This document shows, piece by piece, positions 1-6,319 of a stretch of 17,060 nucleotides of DNA. The stretch is taken from the NCBI GenBank assembly GCA_050732635.1, contig JBOHRE010000070.1:1-17060 (forward strand). Direction: 5' to 3'. The DNA comes from JBOHRE01 sp050732635 (GTDB taxonomy: Bacteria; Gemmatimonadota; Gemmatimonadetes; Longimicrobiales; RSA9). The position numbers and the translations under genes are program-made. Each line of letters opens with the position of its first letter. Position 1 is the first letter of the stretch. The notes below the pieces were generated by a model, which was not told the DNA's origin, did not search any database, and saw only the letters and a list, made by a program, of their open reading frames with translations.

Positions 1-1283
1 GTCTCCGACGGCAGTGCGCGCCGCGCCGCCGGCAGCCGCGCCGGCTCGTGTGGCGCCTTGCGGCGCAGCCTCGCCCGCAACACCTGGGTATCACTCGCCT
101 CGAGAATCTCGATCTCGATCGACTCCCGCTCGAGCTTCTCTCCCGCGGTCGGGACGCGGCCCAGCTCCTCGAGCAGATAGCCGTTGAGTGAGCGGTGCTC
201 GAGCTGCGGCAGCGACGCGTTGAAGAAATGGTTGATCTCGCGGAGGTCGGCGTCGCCCTCGGCAATGACCTCGTTGCGGCTGATGCGGACCACCGGATCG
301 TAGGCGACGTCGGTTTCGTCGACGATTTCGCCGACCAACTCCTCGAGTACATCCTCGAGCGTGATCAGACCGTCCGTTCCGCCGTACTCATCGACCACCA
401 CCGCGAGATGGATACGGCGCGTCTGAAAGTCGCGCAGCAGGGTCGTCAGGGACAGCGAGCCCGGCACGATCAATGGCTCGCGGGCCAGCTCGCCCAGCCG
501 CACGTCGCGCTGCCCGCCCACCAGCGCCTGGTAGGCATCGCGCACGTAGAGAATGCCCGTGATGTTGTCGATGTTCTCGCGGTAGACCGGAATCCGTGAG
601 TAGGGCACGCTGTGCATTTCGGGCGCGATCGCCGCCAGCGTGCGGGACTCGTCCCAGGCGAAGACATCGACGCGCGGCGTCATGATGTCCCAGACCCGCG
701 TCTCGTCGAGCCGGAACACGCGATCGATGAGCTGGCGCTCCTGCTCCTCGATGACGCCTTCGGTGCTGCCCAGCGCGGCCATCTCGCGCACCTGCCGCTC
801 GGTCGTGGCGACGATCGCCTCGACGGAGCCGCGCGGGTGCACGGCCCCGAGTCGGCCCAGCGCCCGCAGCGGCGTGGCGAACACGCGCGTCAGCGTCTCG
901 AGTAGCGGCGCCGCGGCCAGCGCGATGCGCACGCCATGGGACACCGTCCAGCGCATGGGTAGCAGGTCGCCGGCCACCGCAATGATGAGCGCGGCGAGCA
1001 GGGTTGCCAGCAGCGCGCCGATCACGCCGCCCAGGAGAAAACCGGCAGCAACAGACAATGCGGCGACGGCCGCGTTGGCGAGCGCCGTGCCGAGCCGAAT
1101 CAGCACCAGCATACGCTCCGGTCGACTGCGCAGACGCTCGAGCGCTACGCTACCGCGGAACCGTTCATCGACCAGGGTGCGGATGCGGGTCTCACCGAGG
1201 GAAACGATGGAGAGCTCGGCGGCGGAGAACGCGCCGGAGAGGGCGGCGGCGATCACGATCGCGATCGCCAGGATCGCGAGCAT
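1..1283 (-). CDS. CNNM/CBS/CorC-HlyC family membrane protein (3' end outside window)
   Basis: This protein resembles the CorC/HlyC/CNNM family, inner-membrane proteins linked to Mg2+/Co2+ efflux or resistance; older annotations call them hemolysins. 427 residues are visible and the frame is still open at base 1, so the C-terminus is missing. Residues 1-~150 are hydrophobic with several membrane segments (DUF21/CNNM). A CBS pair spans about 200-330, opening with MTPRVDV (201-207) and containing VDEYGGTDGLITLEDVLEE (307-325), a hallmark of the family. A CorC_HlyC transporter-associated domain follows at about 345-415. I chose ATG 1283 because translation goes straight into the first membrane helix and an in-frame TAG lies about 30 nt upstream; no good ribosome-binding site is visible. 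It starts 37 nt after the moxR stop, so it is probably co-transcribed. The usual GExxPK motif of DUF21 reads GDLLPMR (105-111), so metal transport is less certain than family membership. Confidence 0.9.
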   Translation of the reverse strand, partial: MLAILAIAIVIAAALSGAFSAAELSIVSLGETRIRTLVDERFRGSVALERLRSRPERMLVLIRLGTALANAAVAALSVAAGFLLGGVIGALLATLLAALIIAVAGDLLPMRWTVSHGVRIALAAAPLLETLTRVFATPLRALGRLGAVHPRGSVEAIVATTERQVREMAALGSTEGVIEEQERQLIDRVFRLDETRVWDIMTPRVDVFAWDESRTLAAIAPEMHSVPYSRIPVYRENIDNITGILYVRDAYQALVGGQRDVRLGELAREPLIVPGSLSLTTLLRDFQTRRIHLAVVVDEYGGTDGLITLEDVLEELVGEIVDETDVAYDPVVRISRNEVIAEGDADLREINHFFNASLPQLEHRSLNGYLLEELGRVPTAGEKLERESIEIEILEASDTQVLRARLRRKAPHEPARLPAARRALPSE

Positions 1284-1320
1284 CAACGGGCGCGCGCCGC
1301 CGGAGAGCTGCTACTTCGAT

Positions 1321-2349
1321 CTAAGTCCATTTCCGGCTCAGGCCGATCAATTCCTCGACGAGGTCGACGCTAGTACGGCCGTCGGCTTCCGCCTGGAAGG
1401 ACGTGACGACGCGATGTCGCAGCACGGCCGGCGCGGCCGCGCGCACATCGTCGTAATCGGGCGCCGGCCGGCCCTCCATCGCGGCTCGCGCTTTCGCTGC
1501 CAGCACCAGGTACTGCGAGGCGCGCGGACCGGCGCCCCAACTAATGTAGGTGCGCGTGAGTCCTGGCGCATCCGCATCGTGGGGCCGCGTCGCTCGCGCC
1601 AGCCGCACCGCGTAACGGACGAGCGACGGCGGCGCCGGCACCCGGCGCACCAGTCCCTGATAGGCCAACAGCTCGGCGGCGTCGAGCACCGGCTGCACCA
1701 CCGCCTCGGCCTCGCTCGTCGTCTCCTGGGCGATCCGCTCCTCTTCGCTCGCGCTCGGATACGTGATTCGTAGCTCCAGCATGAATCGGTCGAGCTGCGC
1801 CTCCGGCAACGGGTAGGTGCCCTCCTGCTCGATCGGGTTTTGCGTCGCCAGCACGAAGAACGGCCGCTCCAGGATGAACGTCTCGCCGCTGATCGTCACC
1901 GCCCGCTCCTGCATCGCCTGCAGCAACGCAGCCTGCGTCTTCGGCGGCGTCCGATTGATCTCGTCGGCCAGGACCACGTTCGCGAAGATCGGTCCGCGCA
2001 CGAACCGGAACGCCCGCCGGCCCGTGGAGCGGTCCTCCTCCAGGACCTCCGTACCGGTAATGTCCGTCGGCATCAGATCCGGCGTGAACTGGATCCGGTT
2101 GAACGCGAGATCCAACGCGTCAGCCAACGTCGAGATCAGCAGCGTCTTCGCCAGGCCGGGCACACCGACCAGCAAGGCATGACCATTCGAGAGGAGTGCT
2201 GTCATCAACTCCTCGATCACAGCACGCTGGCCGACGATGCGCTTGCCGATCTCCGCTTCCAACGCGGTCCGGGCGCCCGCCAACCGCTCGAGAAGCTCGA
2301 CATCGTGCTCCTCCGGCGGCGTCGTCGCCTGTACTGCCGTCACCTTCAT
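1321..2349 (-). CDS. MoxR-family AAA+ ATPase
   Basis: This is a cytoplasmic AAA+ ATPase of the MoxR/AAA_3 type. These proteins act as chaperone-like motors that often mature metalloenzymes or work with von Willebrand-factor-A partners. The 342 residues match the family's usual length. Walker A is GVPGLAKT (62-69), Walker B is LADEINR (127-133), ATQNP (168-172) is the sensor-1 region, and PEAQLDRF (182-189) is typical of MoxR. The ATG at 2349 is preceded by AGGGAA at a suitable distance. The gene sits 41 nt after the BsuPI-domain lipoprotein gene and 37 nt before the CorC/HlyC gene, all on the minus strand, which suggests one transcript. The usual MoxR neighbours (DUF58 and VWA proteins) are not in this window, so its client cannot be named. 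Family assignment is firm and the cellular role is unknown. Confidence 0.93.
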   Translation of the reverse strand: MKVTAVQATTPPEEHDVELLERLAGARTALEAEIGKRIVGQRAVIEELMTALLSNGHALLVGVPGLAKTLLISTLADALDLAFNRIQFTPDLMPTDITGTEVLEEDRSTGRRAFRFVRGPIFANVVLADEINRTPPKTQAALLQAMQERAVTISGETFILERPFFVLATQNPIEQEGTYPLPEAQLDRFMLELRITYPSASEEERIAQETTSEAEAVVQPVLDAAELLAYQGLVRRVPAPPSLVRYAVRLARATRPHDADAPGLTRTYISWGAGPRASQYLVLAAKARAAMEGRPAPDYDDVRAAAPAVLRHRVVTSFQAEADGRTSVDLVEELIGLSRKWT

Positions 2350-2390
2350 CCGGTTTCCCTGCGGAAGATGCTGCCGGTCGCCGAAAACGC

Positions 2391-2861
2391 TCAGCCCCGA
2401 AGCTGGAACCGCGTCTCCCGTCGCAACGGCGCGTTGCTCGCCACCAGCTCTGCCACCGCGATCAGATCGCCATCGCGCACCGGCGGGGCCCAGCTCGCGC
2501 GGTACGTCACCGTGCCCTGCGCCTCCAGAACCTCGCTACCCACCGCCTGCGTGAACGCGCGATCCGCCGACCAGCGCCACAACTCCCTGCCGTCCGGCGT
2601 GTGTACCGCGAAATCGTAGCGCTGGCCGCTGGGAAAGTCCAACCGCATCGCGCGATCGGCCGTGTTGGTCACGTGCAGTGCCAGACGCACGCTGTCCGCG
2701 CGCACCTCGACCTCGAGCGAGCTGGCGAGCAGCTCGGGATCCGGCTCCGCTCGCTCGCCTTCTGCAACTGCGGCCGCGCACGCCGCGAGCACCACGCAAC
2801 CCATGACCAGCAGCGCCTGACCAGTGCTGCGGCGCCCGCCCGCCGGGCGACTGAATCCCAT
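2391..2861 (-). CDS. Lipoprotein with BsuPI (intracellular proteinase inhibitor-like) domain
   Basis: This is a 156-residue protein beginning with a lipoprotein signal: Arg residues, a hydrophobic stretch, then the lipobox LAAC with Cys28 as the predicted lipidation site. The mature part (about 45-155) is a beta-sandwich-like domain resembling the BsuPI family, with the stretch FPSGQRYDF, a following Asp-Gly turn, then LWRWS and FTQAVG. The domain is named after a Bacillus proteinase inhibitor, but most members are uncharacterised, so inhibitory activity should not be assumed. The reading frame stays open upstream to 3206, across the atp promoter region and the first atp gene. The ATG at 2861 is preferred because it places the signal peptide at the N-terminus. 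It is probably the first gene of the minus-strand set with moxR (41 nt downstream) and the CorC/HlyC gene. Its own promoter was not found. Confidence 0.82.
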   Translation of the reverse strand: MGFSRPAGGRRSTGQALLVMGCVVLAACAAAVAEGERAEPDPELLASSLEVEVRADSVRLALHVTNTADRAMRLDFPSGQRYDFAVHTPDGRELWRWSADRAFTQAVGSEVLEAQGTVTYRASWAPPVRDGDLIAVAELVASNAPLRRETRFQLRG

Positions 2862-2936
2862 TCGCTGGCCCCCGGTTGCTGGTCTGGTTTGCCGCGATTC
2901 CGGGCGGGCCGCGGGTCGCAATTTCGAGGCCGGCGA

Positions 2937-2962
2937 GCGCTTGCGAAAAATTTCACAAGCGC
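2937..2962. promoter_or_regulatory. Near-perfect 26-nt palindrome, Rex-like operator
   Basis: The core TTGCGAAAAATTTCACAA (2941-2958) is flanked by GCGC on both sides. Pairing the two 13-nt arms gives 11 of 13 matches; the exceptions are C2944/A2955 and the central A/A. The core is close to the operator known for Rex (TTGTGA-N6-TCACAA), the repressor that senses the NADH/NAD+ ratio. It overlaps the proposed -35 box of the atp promoter, where a bound repressor would block RNA polymerase. A CRP-like protein (TGTGA-N6-TCACA) is the main alternative. The palindrome is seen directly; the regulator is inferred, and no rex gene is in the window. Confidence 0.65.
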
Positions 2963-2969
2963 CTAGCTT
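2941..2969 (+). promoter_or_regulatory. Sigma70-like promoter of the atp operon
   Basis: TTGCGA (2941-2946) and TAGCTT (2964-2969) are separated by 17 nt, giving 4/6 and 3/6 matches to the consensus. Transcription would start near 2976, about 30 nt before the first atp start codon. The -35 lies within the palindrome at 2937-2962. The match is moderate, but its position in a short divergent intergenic region supports it. Confidence 0.5.
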
Positions 2970-3005
2970 CTCCGGCCGCGGGCCCTTACAGCTGGCGGAG
3001 CGAAC

Positions 3006-3275
3006 GTGCCGGAGCGCAGTTCGAAGGAGCGGCTGGCGGCTGATGCGGGGCGCTATCTGGGGCTGGGACTGAGTCTCGCGCTGAGCGTTCTGCTGTTCCT
3101 GCTCGGGGGTTGGGCGGTGGATCGCTGGCTGGGCACGATGCCGTTGTTCCTGATCATCGGTGCGTTCGTGGGTGCGGGCGCCGGGTTCTACAGCCTTTAC
3201 TACCATCTGGTGGTGGAGCCGCGAGAGCGGGAGCGTCGGGCACGCGAGCGCTCGCCCGATGAGCCGAGCTCGTGA
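3006..3275 (+). CDS. AtpZ/AtpI-family small membrane protein, first gene of the atp operon
   Basis: This 89-residue protein has two predicted membrane helices (about 18-41 and 46-69), a short charged N-terminus and a strongly charged Arg/Glu-rich C-tail facing the cytoplasm. This matches the small AtpZ-type proteins (putative F1Fo-associated subunit) encoded at the head of many atp operons. In Bacillus, AtpZ and AtpI have been linked to Mg2+/Ca2+ movement and c-ring or stator assembly; that role is carried over from the family, not shown here. The start is a GTG at 3006 with GGCGGAG a few bases upstream. The last codons overlap the next gene by four bases (GTGA), indicating translational coupling. 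Position directly before an AtpI-like protein and atpB supports the call. Confidence 0.8.
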   Translation: MPERSSKERLAADAGRYLGLGLSLALSVLLFLLGGWAVDRWLGTMPLFLIIGAFVGAGAGFYSLYYHLVVEPRERERRARERSPDEPSS

Positions 3276-3640
3276 GCGCGTTCATGCGCTACGCGGCTGC
3301 GGGCTTGGGGGTCGCGATTGCGGGTGCGTGGCTGGGGAGCGTCGTTCTGGAGCCAGCGGGTGGCCGGGGCGTGCGGCTGGCGGCGGCGGTGGCGTATGGC
3401 GTGCAGCTCGGCGCGTTCGGTGTGCTGCTGGCGTGGCGCGGCCGGCCGAATGGGTTTGTCGGCGCCATGGTGACGGGCACCCTCGCGCGCTTGGGCGCCG
3501 TTGCTGCGCTGGGGTACGTGGCCTGGCGGTGGAGTGCAGAGTACGCTGCGGCGCCGTTGCTGCTGAGTGCAGTGGCCTTCTTCTTTCTGCTGATGCTGCT
3601 GGAGCCGGTGTTCTACGGTCCGGCGGGCAAGGGTGCGTGA
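3272..3640 (+). CDS. AtpI-like small integral membrane protein
   Basis: This 122-residue, very hydrophobic protein has about four predicted membrane helices (near 7-25, 33-53, 63-83 and 92-114). Sequence similarity to known AtpI is weak by eye. The size, helix count and place between an AtpZ-type gene and atpB are those of the AtpI (ATP synthase protein I) group, thought to assist assembly of the c ring and synthase. It starts at a GTG that overlaps the stop of the preceding gene (GTGA), and its own stop overlaps the GTG start of atpB in the same way. The three genes therefore look translationally coupled. No catalytic motif is expected or seen. If it is not AtpI, it is an unassigned membrane protein specific to this operon. 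Confidence 0.65.
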   Translation: MSAFMRYAAAGLGVAIAGAWLGSVVLEPAGGRGVRLAAAVAYGVQLGAFGVLLAWRGRPNGFVGAMVTGTLARLGAVAALGYVAWRWSAEYAAAPLLLSAVAFFFLLMLLEPVFYGPAGKGA

Positions 3641-4560
3641 GCGAAGCGTTTGCGGTGGCAATTCAGGAGCACGGCGAGGCAGCTGTGACGGGGGCGACGG
3701 GGCAGGTCGAGCACGCGGCGGAGCCGACGCTCGGTGAGATGATCATGCACCACGTCGTGGACTCCCGGGAGATCGAGCTGCCGGGAGGGCGTGTGTGGCA
3801 CCTGCCGCAGTGGGAGCCGATCGATCTGGGACCGTTGACGGTCGACCCGTCGCTCACGAAGCACGTGGTCTTCATGCTACTGGGGGCGACGCTGCTGACG
3901 ATCCTGATGATCTGGACGGCGCGGCGCACGCACGGCAAGGGTGCAGAGCGCGCGCCGAGAGGGGTGGCGAACGCGATCGAGGCGTTCGTGATCTACATCC
4001 GCGACGAGGTGGCGCTCAGGAACATCGGCCACGGCGGTGAGCGGTTCGTGCCGTACGTGTTGACGCTGTTCTTCTTCATCCTGTTCGCGAATCTGCTGGG
4101 TCTTCTGCCCTGGGGTGCGACGGCGACAGCGAACCTCTCGGTGACGGTGACGCTCGCGCTGATCTCATTCCTGGTGGTCGAGATCTCCGGTTTCATGGCG
4201 TTGGGCGCGCGCGGCTACTCGAAGACCATCTTCTACGCGCCGGAGGGGATGGGTCCGTTCGGCCGTTCGCTGATGCTACTGATCATGACGCCGGTCGAGC
4301 TGCTCGGGAAACTCGCGAAGCCGTTCGCGCTCGCGATTCGACTGTTCGCGAACATGAATGCGGGGCACTTCGTCGTCCTGTCGTTGATCGGCCTGATCAT
4401 CCTGGCCGCTCCGATCGCGAAGTTCGCGGTTCCGGTCGCGGGCCCCGTGCTGATGGCGGTTGCGATCATGGTGCTGGAACTGTTCGTCTCGCTGCTCCAG
4501 GCCTACATTTTCGCGATGCTGACGTCGGTGTTCATCGGCCTGATCCGGCATGCGCATTGA
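3637..4560 (+). CDS. atpB: F1Fo ATP synthase subunit a
   Basis: Subunit a is the membrane stator that provides the proton half-channels next to the c ring. The protein has 307 residues with a long N-terminal segment (1-~75) before the first helix near 76-93. The signature region ALAIRLFANMNAGH (231-244) contains Arg235, equivalent to the essential E. coli aArg210. LQAYIF (287-292) matches the conserved last-helix motif. At the position of E. coli aGlu219 there is His244, and at that of aHis245 there is Glu281, the swapped pair seen in mitochondrial subunit a. The GTG at 3637 is chosen because it overlaps the previous stop (GTGA); the frame is open further upstream, and the next in-frame Met is residue 35. 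A gap of 219 nt separates it from atpE. Confidence 0.96.
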   Translation: MSEAFAVAIQEHGEAAVTGATGQVEHAAEPTLGEMIMHHVVDSREIELPGGRVWHLPQWEPIDLGPLTVDPSLTKHVVFMLLGATLLTILMIWTARRTHGKGAERAPRGVANAIEAFVIYIRDEVALRNIGHGGERFVPYVLTLFFFILFANLLGLLPWGATATANLSVTVTLALISFLVVEISGFMALGARGYSKTIFYAPEGMGPFGRSLMLLIMTPVELLGKLAKPFALAIRLFANMNAGHFVVLSLIGLIILAAPIAKFAVPVAGPVLMAVAIMVLELFVSLLQAYIFAMLTSVFIGLIRHAH

Positions 4561-4642
4561 ACGGATCGACATGCGGCGAGCGCGTCCGCCGAGCGTGACG
4601 CGCCGGCGGATCCACGCAGCTCCAGGGGTCCGCCGAAGCGTA

Positions 4643-4686
4643 CCCGGCCGAGGCGCCGGGGAGCGCCGCGCGGCCGTGAGGCCGGG
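4643..4686. repeat. Nested inverted repeats in the atpB-atpE spacer
   Basis: The 219-nt spacer 4561-4779 is GC-rich and has no convincing gene. CCCGGCC (4643-4649) can pair with GGCCGGG (4680-4686). An alternative nested fold pairs CGGCCG (4645-4650) with CGGCCG (4671-4676) and GGCGC (4652-4656) with GCGCC (4663-4667) around the loop CGGGGA. No T-run follows, so it does not look like an intrinsic terminator. It may influence processing or stability of the atpE message. Confidence 0.5.
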
Positions 4687-4766
4687 AAGCGGCGGCCGGA
4701 CGTGGGCGCGGTCAGGGGCGCGCGCGCGAGTCGGAGGAGCGAGCCCGTACGTCCCCTGCGGAACCG

Positions 4767-4772
4767 AGGAGG
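4767..4772 (+). promoter_or_regulatory. Strong Shine-Dalgarno of atpE
   Basis: AGGAGG lies 7 nt before the ATG at 4780 and 10 nt before a second ATG at 4783. It is the best ribosome-binding site in the atp operon, fitting the need for many c subunits per complex. It supports the 95-aa start rather than any upstream codon in the open frame. Confidence 0.8.
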
Positions 4773-4779
4773 TTTGCGC

Positions 4780-5067
4780 ATGATGAGTGCACTGCTGGCC
4801 GCGGTGCAGGAGGCGGGCCCGATGTTCGACGTCGAATCCGCCAAGAACTACCAATCACTGCTGGGCGCTGGCCTGGGTGCGGGCCTGACCGTGCTGGGCG
4901 CGGGCCTGGGGATCGGCCGCATCGGCGCGGCCGCGGCGGAAGGCATCGCCCGCCAGCCGGAAGCGGTCGGCAACATCCAGACGGCGGCGATCATTCTGGC
5001 GGCGCTGATCGAGGGCGCGGCGCTGTTCTCGCTCGTGATCATGCTGCTGTTCAAGCTGGTGCAGTAG
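4780..5067 (+). CDS. atpE: F1Fo ATP synthase subunit c
   Basis: This is the proteolipid that forms the rotating c ring. It has 95 residues, with about 25 ahead of the first helix, so it is longer at the N-terminus than the 79-aa E. coli protein. Helix 1 is glycine-rich (about 29-50), the polar loop carries Arg58-Gln59-Pro60, and helix 2 carries the ion-binding Glu78 in LIEGAALF. Na+-type rings have a Gln in helix 1 and a Ser/Thr just after the Glu. Here the matching positions are Ile45 and Gly79, so a proton ring is inferred. Two adjacent ATG codons (4780 and 4783) follow a strong AGGAGG. The gene is isolated by long structured gaps on both sides, unlike the rest of the operon, which may allow its higher expression. 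Confidence 0.96.
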   Translation: MMSALLAAVQEAGPMFDVESAKNYQSLLGAGLGAGLTVLGAGLGIGRIGAAAAEGIARQPEAVGNIQTAAIILAALIEGAALFSLVIMLLFKLVQ

Positions 5068-5071
5068 CGGT

Positions 5072-5152
5072 CGGCGGCGGGCCGTCGGCCGCCGTTCGCG
5101 GTGGCCGACGCCCATCACGCGCTGAATACGGTACGCGGCCCACGGCCGACGG
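5072..5152. repeat. Mutually exclusive stems in the atpE-atpF spacer
   Basis: The 106-nt gap 5068-5173 contains CGGCGGC (5072-5078) facing GCCGCCG (5088-5094) with a 9-nt loop. A competing 10-bp stem pairs CCGTCGGCCG (5082-5091) with CGGCCGACGG (5143-5152). The two share bases 5088-5091 and cannot form together. The word GGCCGACG also occurs twice directly (5103-5110, 5144-5151). No gene is visible in the gap. It could be an mRNA-processing or attenuating structure, or part of a dispersed repeat. Confidence 0.5.
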
Positions 5153-5173
5153 ACGCCAACAAGGCCTTGACGA

Positions 5174-5734
5174 ATGAACACACTCGCTTTGATCGCGGCC
5201 CTTCAGGAGCCCGAGGCGGGCGGCGGCGGACTGTTCAGCATCAACACGGGCGTGATGATCTGGACGGTGATCATCTTCGTCACGCTGCTGCTGGTGCTCG
5301 GGAAATGGGCGTGGGGCCCGATCCTGGGCGCGCTGAACGAGCGCGAGCGGCGGATCCAGGAGATGATCGACGCGGCGGCACGCGAGCGGCAGGAGGCGGA
5401 GACGCTGCTGGCGGAGCACCGTCGCCAGCTCGCGGAGTCGCGGCAACAGTCGCAGCAGATCATCGCGGAGGGCAAGCAGGCTGCGGAACGCGTGCGGCAG
5501 GAGTTGCTCGAGCGGACGCGGCGGGAGCAGGAGGAGATGCTCGCGCGCGCGAAGGAGGACCTGGGCCGGGAGCGCGACCGAGCGCTGGAGGCGCTGCGCC
5601 GCGAGGCGGTCGAGCTGTCGCTGGCAGCGGCGTCGAAGCTGGTGCGTCGCCGGCTCAGCGCGGAAGAGGATCGCCGGCTGGTGCGCGAGTATCTGGCGGA
5701 GGTGGCGCCGGACACCGGCACGGGAGCGGCCTGA
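5174..5734 (+). CDS. atpF: F1Fo ATP synthase subunit b
   Basis: Subunit b forms the peripheral stalk linking Fo to F1 through delta. It has 186 residues: a short N-terminal segment, a single membrane helix at about 27-46, the usual KWAWGPIL exit, then a long heptad-like charged helix rich in Glu, Arg, Gln and Ala (about 52-155) that should dimerise as a coiled coil. A C-terminal portion (about 155-186) would contact delta. The ATG at 5174 is preceded only by a weak AAGG. Its stop at 5732-5734 is directly followed by the GTG start of atpH, so the two are coupled. Only one b gene is present; no b' paralogue is seen in the operon. Confidence 0.95.
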   Translation: MNTLALIAALQEPEAGGGGLFSINTGVMIWTVIIFVTLLLVLGKWAWGPILGALNERERRIQEMIDAAARERQEAETLLAEHRRQLAESRQQSQQIIAEGKQAAERVRQELLERTRREQEEMLARAKEDLGRERDRALEALRREAVELSLAAASKLVRRRLSAEEDRRLVREYLAEVAPDTGTGAA

Positions 5735-6289
5735 GTGCGCGACACATCGATCGCGAAGAACTATGCCGAGGCGTTGTTCGAGCTGGGCCAGCGCCACGGC
5801 CAGCAGGAAGCGTTCGCCGATGCTATGGACCAGGTCAGCGGTCTGCTCGCCGCCGATCCGCGTGTGGGTCGCTTTCTGGCGACGCCCAACATCGAGCCGG
5901 AGACCAAGCAGCGCGTTCTGCGCGAGGCGCTGGGTGAGCGCGTGCCGCGGTTGTTCCTGAACTTCCTCATGGTACTGGTTGACAAGCGCCGGCAGCGGCT
6001 GCTGCTCGACATCGGGCGGGCTTACCGCACCCGGCTCGATGAGCACCTGGGCCGCGTGCACGTGGAGGTCACACTCGCGCACGAGCCGGACGAGCGCACC
6101 GAGGAAGAGGTATCGAGCGAGCTTTCCCGGCTGCTCGGACGCACGGTGATGCCGCACATCCGGGTCGACGAGTCGATCCTGGGCGGCATCATCGCGCGCT
6201 ACGGTGACCGTGTGCTGGATGGTTCGCTGCGCCGGCGCCTGCAATCGCTGCGGCGGCGTATGCTGGAAACGCAACTGAGCGGCGCGTAG
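5735..6289 (+). CDS. atpH: F1Fo ATP synthase subunit delta
   Basis: Delta (the OSCP homologue) caps the alpha3beta3 hexamer and binds the b stalk. The protein has 184 residues, a normal length. The N-terminal helical domain starts IAKNYAEALFELG, typical of the family. The C-terminal domain ends with the conserved pattern DESILGGIIARYGDRVLDGS followed by an Arg/Leu-rich helix. Translation begins at a GTG immediately after the atpF stop, with GGGAG (5722-5726) inside atpF as its probable ribosome-binding site. The gap to atpA is 30 nt. Confidence 0.95.
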   Translation: MRDTSIAKNYAEALFELGQRHGQQEAFADAMDQVSGLLAADPRVGRFLATPNIEPETKQRVLREALGERVPRLFLNFLMVLVDKRRQRLLLDIGRAYRTRLDEHLGRVHVEVTLAHEPDERTEEEVSSELSRLLGRTVMPHIRVDESILGGIIARYGDRVLDGSLRRRLQSLRRRMLETQLSGA

Positions 6290-6319
6290 GCGCGAGACAT
6301 CCGCAAACCCGACGGAACC

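Noticed and set aside
2862..3206. N-terminal extension of the BsuPI-domain protein
   Set aside because: The frame stays open, but it would run antisense through the atp promoter and first atp gene, and it would bury the lipoprotein signal inside the protein.
4780..5067. Sodium-type c ring
   Set aside because: Helix 1 lacks the Gln ligand (Ile45 there) and the residue after Glu78 is Gly, not Ser or Thr.
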